In this document: in pieces, positions 5,250 through 8,692 of the stretch | Layout: the number at the start of each line of letters is the position of its first letter | Position numbering within the stretch: position 1 is the first letter of the stretch | Assembly (NCBI GenBank): GCA_017390225.1 | Contig: JAFPCL010000215.1 | Span: forward strand, 1-8,692 | Direction of reading: 5' to 3' | From: Clostridia bacterium | Lineage (GTDB): Bacteria > Bacillota > Clostridia > CAKSNL01 > HGM11501 | Length of the DNA: 8,692 nucleotides | Made by a program: the position numbers and the translations under genes | Notes under the pieces: model-generated | Seen by the model: only the letters and a program-made list of their open reading frames with translations | What the model was told of the DNA's origin: nothing | The model's database searches: none

Positions 5250-8216
5250 ATGAAAACATTTTCCAAGATTTTAAGTTTGTCTCTTGCCGGCGTCATGGCA
5301 CTTTCTACGGCGGCAATGGCAAAAAATCCGTTCCACGATGTGCCGCAAGATGCTTCCTATACAGAAGCGGTGACCATGCTGAACGATCTGAACATTTTAA
5401 TCGGCTACGAAGAAGACGGCGGCTTTTATTTTAAGCCCGACCAAACCATCACCCGTGCGGAAACCGCCAAGGTGATTGTGGGTAGCCTGGGCTTTATGGA
5501 TGCCGCTAAAGCTTCTGCCAATCTGAACCTGTTCCGCGATGTGGACAGTGCCCATTGGGCGGCAGGCTACGTCAACCACATTGCCGGCTACAACAACATT
5601 ATTGCAGGCTACGGCGATGGCACTTTCGGTCCTTCCGATGAGGTTCTTTATGAGCAGGTTCTCAAAATGGTCGTGTGTGCGCTGGGCTATTATCCCATGG
5701 CCATGCAAAGAGGCGGCTACCCTTCGGGCTTTTTGGCTGTAGCTTCCGAGCTCGGACTGACCAAAGGTGCAAGCGGCAACATCGGCGAGCCTGCCAAACG
5801 CTCCGTTGTGGCACGAATCATTTATAATGCTTTAGATGTTCCCATGATGAAGCAGATTAGCTGGGATGCACAAAATCCGGAGTATATCATCACCGGCACA
5901 GGCGATCATGAAAAAGAAACCCTTTTAGAGGATCACCTGGACGTCGTTCGCATCGATGGTATTGTTTCCGAAACCTTCTATCAGCAGGAAAATCCCGATA
6001 AAGAAAACTTGAGTGTCACAATTTCCGATTTGAATGAAGAAGATGCTTCCGCACTTTTTGGCGACAGTGACACAAGAGAAATCACCATCGGCATCGGCTC
6101 TACGGATGCGGCACTTCACCACGGCTATGCCGTAACCGCCTATGTGTATACCGATGAAGACAGCGCTGAAAAGAAGCTTCTCGCCATTGCGCCCCGTTCT
6201 GCACGCAACACGGCAAACACGTTCTCTCTTTCCGACCTTGCGCCCGTGAAAGATAGTGCGGTCAATGAAAAGAAAGGCTTCATCACCTTATCTTATGAAG
6301 ATGCCGACGGCAACACCCATAGCTTCAAGGTGGATAAAAACGCCGTGTTCTACGAAAACATGGACGAAAAATCTTTCGAAAGCCTTTCCGATATCAAAGC
6401 GTATTTTGCAGGCGACATGGCTTCCCGTCAGGGTAGAATCACGCTTGTTCAAAATGAAACGCAAGACAACTATGCCGACTATGTGTTTGTTGAATTTATT
6501 GATCGTCCCGAATACGTCATCACCGGATTAAACGAAAACAAAAAGCGGATTACCTTTGAATATATGGACGGTTCTGCTCGCAAAACAGGCAATGAAGTGT
6601 TGGATGACGAAAGTGAAGACGGCTGGGTATTTTTCATCCGTGACGGCGAAGAGATTGGATTTAACGACTTAAAAGAAGGCGACGTTGTATCCAAGATTTC
6701 CAACAAAGCCGGTTCTGTCATCAAAGCTTATGTAACGTCTGATACCTTAGAAGGAAAAATCACCTCCGTAAATGAAGACAAAAAAACCGTTACCATCAGC
6801 GGTAACAGATACGATTTCAGTGACATTTCTTTTGATACGTCCAACATTGGTGATTCGGGTATCTTCTATCTGAACCAAAACGGTCAGATTATCTTCTTTG
6901 ACCGCACGGAAAACAAAACCTCGCAAGATGATTTTGCCTATCTGTTCGCCGCCGCGGCAGAAGAAAACACCTGGGGCACGTCCACCAAAGTGACCATTCG
7001 TGTTTTGGATGCAGACGGCACATGGAACGAATACGAGCTGGCACAAAAAGTGATAATCGCAAACGGCGCATCCGAAGAAAAAACTGCAGACACCGAAGAG
7101 TTCCTCGCCAAGGCATCTTCTTTGACAAATGGAATGATTGCCTTTGAAGACGGCAAATTCACAGGAAACGGCGGCATCATGCAATACAAGGTAAACAGTA
7201 ACGGCAAGGTTTCTCATATCATGGTTCCCCATGCCGAGCTCTCCTCGGACTACCTGTCCTATGTTGCCTTTGAAGAAGACTACAGCGAAGAAGACAACAC
7301 CTTAGGCAAAATTGACATTGCAGAGGATGCCGTGATTTTCACCGTCCAAGGCGGTGATAGCTCGGAAGAAGACAACATCAAGGTTTCCTCTTTGTCCTCC
7401 GTCTTCTCCGATGGCGACACCTACAGCGGTGTATATTATGTCACAGAAGATAATGAAACCGACATGGCATCCGCCCTTTTGGTGAACACACGCCCCGCTT
7501 CCGTGAAGCAAGATGCTTCCTTCTTCATCGTATCGGAAGCAACCCAAACAGAAAATAAAGAGGGCGAAGCACAAGAAGCCATTATCGGCTATCAAAACGG
7601 AAGCAGCGAACCTGTCACCATCTTCCTTGCAGACGATGCCATGCTCCATGAAGAAGCTTTGGCAGAAGACGCACCGCAAAAAGGCGAAGCTCTTTCCTAC
7701 ACCGACCTTAAAGAAGGCGATGTGATTGCCTACGCCGTGAACGAAAGCGGCGAAATCTGCGAACTGCGCCGCCTGATTTCTTCCGAACGTGTGCTGTCCC
7801 AGTCTGCCGGATTTGCAAACACCTACAAGGATGTAGAAGACCAAGACGTAGAAATTCTGTTCGGCTTTGCCGCAGAAAAAGGCACGACCAAAACAGGCAT
7901 TTCCTATATCGACTTGTCTGCCCATGCCTTTGATGATGAAACGGAAACGGATAACGTAGAAATGATCGGCAGACTCCGTGAAAACAAGTTAGACGGCTCT
8001 GTATACTACGCCCACCTTTCCGCCAAGAACTTCTCCATCTCCGCAAGCGACAACTTCGACGATATCTCTGCCGCAAACATCCGCATCAAAAACGATGCAA
8101 CGGTCAAGGGCGGCGAAGGACACTTTGTCTATGCCAAGCTTGTCGATGGTGAAATCATCGATGCCGTTGTCTTTATCGTAGACTGCGCAGAATTTGATTT
8201 GAACCAATATAAATAA
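5250..8216 (+). CDS. SLH-domain cell-surface protein, large unassigned ectodomain
   Basis: A 988-residue exported protein, probably held on the cell wall. Signal peptide: KTFSK, a hydrophobic core (about 7-19) and an AMA site, with likely cleavage between A24 and K25. S-layer homology region: repeat 1 at about 26-82 with canonical ITRAE (67-71); repeat 2 at about 92-147, with FRDV, W103, and GYGDGTFGPSD (120-130) but LYEQ in place of TRAE; repeat 3 at about 157-198 is degenerate. SLH triplets bind secondary cell-wall polymers, usually pyruvylated. Residues from about 205 to 988 are acidic (many D/E), beta-rich in appearance, with very few cysteines and no catalytic motif I recognise. Short recurring elements (DLKEGDVV at 473-480 and DLKEGDVI at 819-826; GKITSVNEDKKTVTISG at 502-518) suggest diverged repeated beta modules. 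There is no LPXTG motif and no C-terminal membrane segment. It stands alone with its own strong promoter. An S-layer or similar structural role is likely; the function of the ectodomain is unknown. Confidence 0.85.
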   Translation: MKTFSKILSLSLAGVMALSTAAMAKNPFHDVPQDASYTEAVTMLNDLNILIGYEEDGGFYFKPDQTITRAETAKVIVGSLGFMDAAKASANLNLFRDVDSAHWAAGYVNHIAGYNNIIAGYGDGTFGPSDEVLYEQVLKMVVCALGYYPMAMQRGGYPSGFLAVASELGLTKGASGNIGEPAKRSVVARIIYNALDVPMMKQISWDAQNPEYIITGTGDHEKETLLEDHLDVVRIDGIVSETFYQQENPDKENLSVTISDLNEEDASALFGDSDTREITIGIGSTDAALHHGYAVTAYVYTDEDSAEKKLLAIAPRSARNTANTFSLSDLAPVKDSAVNEKKGFITLSYEDADGNTHSFKVDKNAVFYENMDEKSFESLSDIKAYFAGDMASRQGRITLVQNETQDNYADYVFVEFIDRPEYVITGLNENKKRITFEYMDGSARKTGNEVLDDESEDGWVFFIRDGEEIGFNDLKEGDVVSKISNKAGSVIKAYVTSDTLEGKITSVNEDKKTVTISGNRYDFSDISFDTSNIGDSGIFYLNQNGQIIFFDRTENKTSQDDFAYLFAAAAEENTWGTSTKVTIRVLDADGTWNEYELAQKVIIANGASEEKTADTEEFLAKASSLTNGMIAFEDGKFTGNGGIMQYKVNSNGKVSHIMVPHAELSSDYLSYVAFEEDYSEEDNTLGKIDIAEDAVIFTVQGGDSSEEDNIKVSSLSSVFSDGDTYSGVYYVTEDNETDMASALLVNTRPASVKQDASFFIVSEATQTENKEGEAQEAIIGYQNGSSEPVTIFLADDAMLHEEALAEDAPQKGEALSYTDLKEGDVIAYAVNESGEICELRRLISSERVLSQSAGFANTYKDVEDQDVEILFGFAAEKGTTKTGISYIDLSAHAFDDETETDNVEMIGRLRENKLDGSVYYAHLSAKNFSISASDNFDDISAANIRIKNDATVKGGEGHFVYAKLVDGEIIDAVVFIVDCAEFDLNQYK

Positions 8217-8219
8217 AAC

Positions 8220-8249
8220 TTTTGGGGCTGCCCATCGGCAGCCCCAAAA
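8220..8249. terminator. Hairpin between convergent genes, atypical tract order
   Basis: TTTTGGGGCTGCC (8220-8232) and GGCAGCCCCAAAA (8237-8249) form a perfect 13-bp stem with the 4-base loop CATC. It lies 3 bases after the surface protein stop and 4 bases from the barstar stop at 8254, so its position is that of a shared terminator. However, the T tract precedes and the A tract follows the GC stem on both strands, the reverse of a normal terminator. On the minus strand GTTTTATTTAT follows the stem and may help termination there. Confidence 0.55.
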
Positions 8250-8253
8250 CATC

Positions 8254-8580
8254 TTATGAAACAAGTTCAAACACCACATTCGGCGTGTCACGATGCACAT
8301 CGTCAAAAATTTCAAGCATTGTCACACAATACGCTCGCAAATCCTCAGGAAGCGATAAAAAACCATATATGTTCACTTTAACCTTTTCTCCATCTGTCCA
8401 TAGATATCTTATGCAATCCCACAATGCATCCCAGTTCTCACCGTAATACTCCGGCAAACCGAATTTTATTTTTAATATCAAGTGTATTTCTCCTAAATAC
8501 TTACAGCCTGTAAAATCCAAAATGATAGGATTTTCTTTTATCGGTTTAAATGCATTTCTTTCAAATTCGCCATTGTTCAT
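8254..8580 (-). CDS. Barstar-family ribonuclease inhibitor
   Basis: A small cytoplasmic protein of the barstar family, which inhibits barnase-type RNases by covering their active site. From the ATG at 8580 it has 108 residues. The core LPEYYGENWDALWDCI (42-57) is almost identical to LPEYYGENLDALWDCL of Bacillus amyloliquefaciens barstar: Y45, D51, W54 and D55 match its Tyr29, Asp35, Trp38 and Asp39, while Leu34 is replaced by W50. Near the C-terminus, IFDD (91-94) puts an aspartate where barstar has Glu76. The start at 8580 is preferred because GAGG lies 9 bases upstream; an in-frame ATG at 8595 would add five residues (MRRIK) but has no clear ribosome binding site and follows an in-frame TGA directly. 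It lies downstream of another minus-strand gene cut by the window edge and converges on the surface protein gene. It could act as immunity protein to a secreted or polymorphic RNase toxin, or as an orphan. Confidence 0.9.
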   Translation of the reverse strand: MNNGEFERNAFKPIKENPIILDFTGCKYLGEIHLILKIKFGLPEYYGENWDALWDCIRYLWTDGEKVKVNIYGFLSLPEDLRAYCVTMLEIFDDVHRDTPNVVFELVS

Positions 8581-8607
8581 TTTAATCCGCCTCATTCAAC
8601 TTCAAAA

Positions 8608-8691
8608 TCATTCTTGTTTTTCATCCTCAATTCTGCTCTCAGCGTAGTATATATCCGAACTTACGCTTCTAACATATTCCGGATAGTCAAC
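8608..8691 (-). CDS. C-terminal end of an unidentified gene upstream of barstar
   Basis: On the minus strand one frame is open from the window edge to a TGA at 8608-8610, giving 27 codons, while the other two minus-strand frames meet stops near the edge (one at its second codon, one at its tenth). The visible tail has YPEYVRSV, then SSDIYYAESRIEDEKQE, which is charged and plausible as a protein end. The stop lies 27 bases before the preferred barstar ATG, so the two genes probably form one operon. The tail is too short to assign a family and does not resemble the end of B. amyloliquefaciens barnase. It could be a toxin, another immunity protein or something unrelated. Confidence 0.55.
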   Translation of the reverse strand, partial: VDYPEYVRSVSSDIYYAESRIEDEKQE

Positions 8692-8692
8692 C

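Noticed and set aside
7302..7925. Antisense open frame of 207 codons opposite the surface protein gene
   Set aside because: It is a shadow of the sense frame with no start signals; the sense frame has a signal peptide, SLH region and strong expression signals.
8596..8692. Identifying the partial gene upstream of barstar as an RNase toxin
   Set aside because: Only 27 C-terminal residues are visible and they do not match the end of barnase, so a family call is not supported.

Overview
This window comes from a Gram-positive bacterium of the Clostridia type. The evidence is the gene content (rsfS directly followed by leuS, a trimeric-class purine nucleoside phosphorylase, an SLH-domain surface protein, a barstar), strong AGGAGG-like ribosome binding sites, and sigma-A style promoters. 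Base composition looks intermediate, with many C-ending codons in leuS, which would suit a gut-type Clostridia such as Oscillospirales; the family cannot be fixed from the sequence alone. No rRNA, tRNA, CRISPR array, insertion sequence or phage gene is visible.

Left part (1-4919), plus strand, housekeeping: a Mur ligase of the MurD group whose 5' end is cut by (or sits exactly at) the window edge, closed by an intrinsic terminator at 1142-1179. A near-consensus sigma-A promoter (1190-1218) then starts a two-gene unit, rsfS (ribosome silencing factor) and leuS (leucyl-tRNA synthetase), separated by 2 bases. A hairpin of weak terminator type lies between leuS and a purine nucleoside phosphorylase gene; a possible promoter overlaps it.

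Middle part (4920-8216): a 330-base non-coding stretch holds a perfect hairpin, the purine nucleoside phosphorylase terminator, a 12-base palindrome, and a promoter with a short 5' leader that begins with a 10-bp stem-loop. This leader feeds a 988-residue exported protein with an N-terminal S-layer homology region and a large acidic, unassigned extracellular part.

Right part (8217-8692): a hairpin with its A and T tracts in the reverse of terminator order separates the surface protein from convergent minus-strand genes: a barstar-family RNase inhibitor with the barnase-binding residues largely kept, and, upstream of it, only the last 27 codons of another gene. This is the accessory edge of the window and may be part of a toxin-immunity locus that continues beyond it. 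I found no clearly new biological system; the best leads are the divergent MurD-like ligase, the barstar with its cut-off partner, and the surface protein with its leader.
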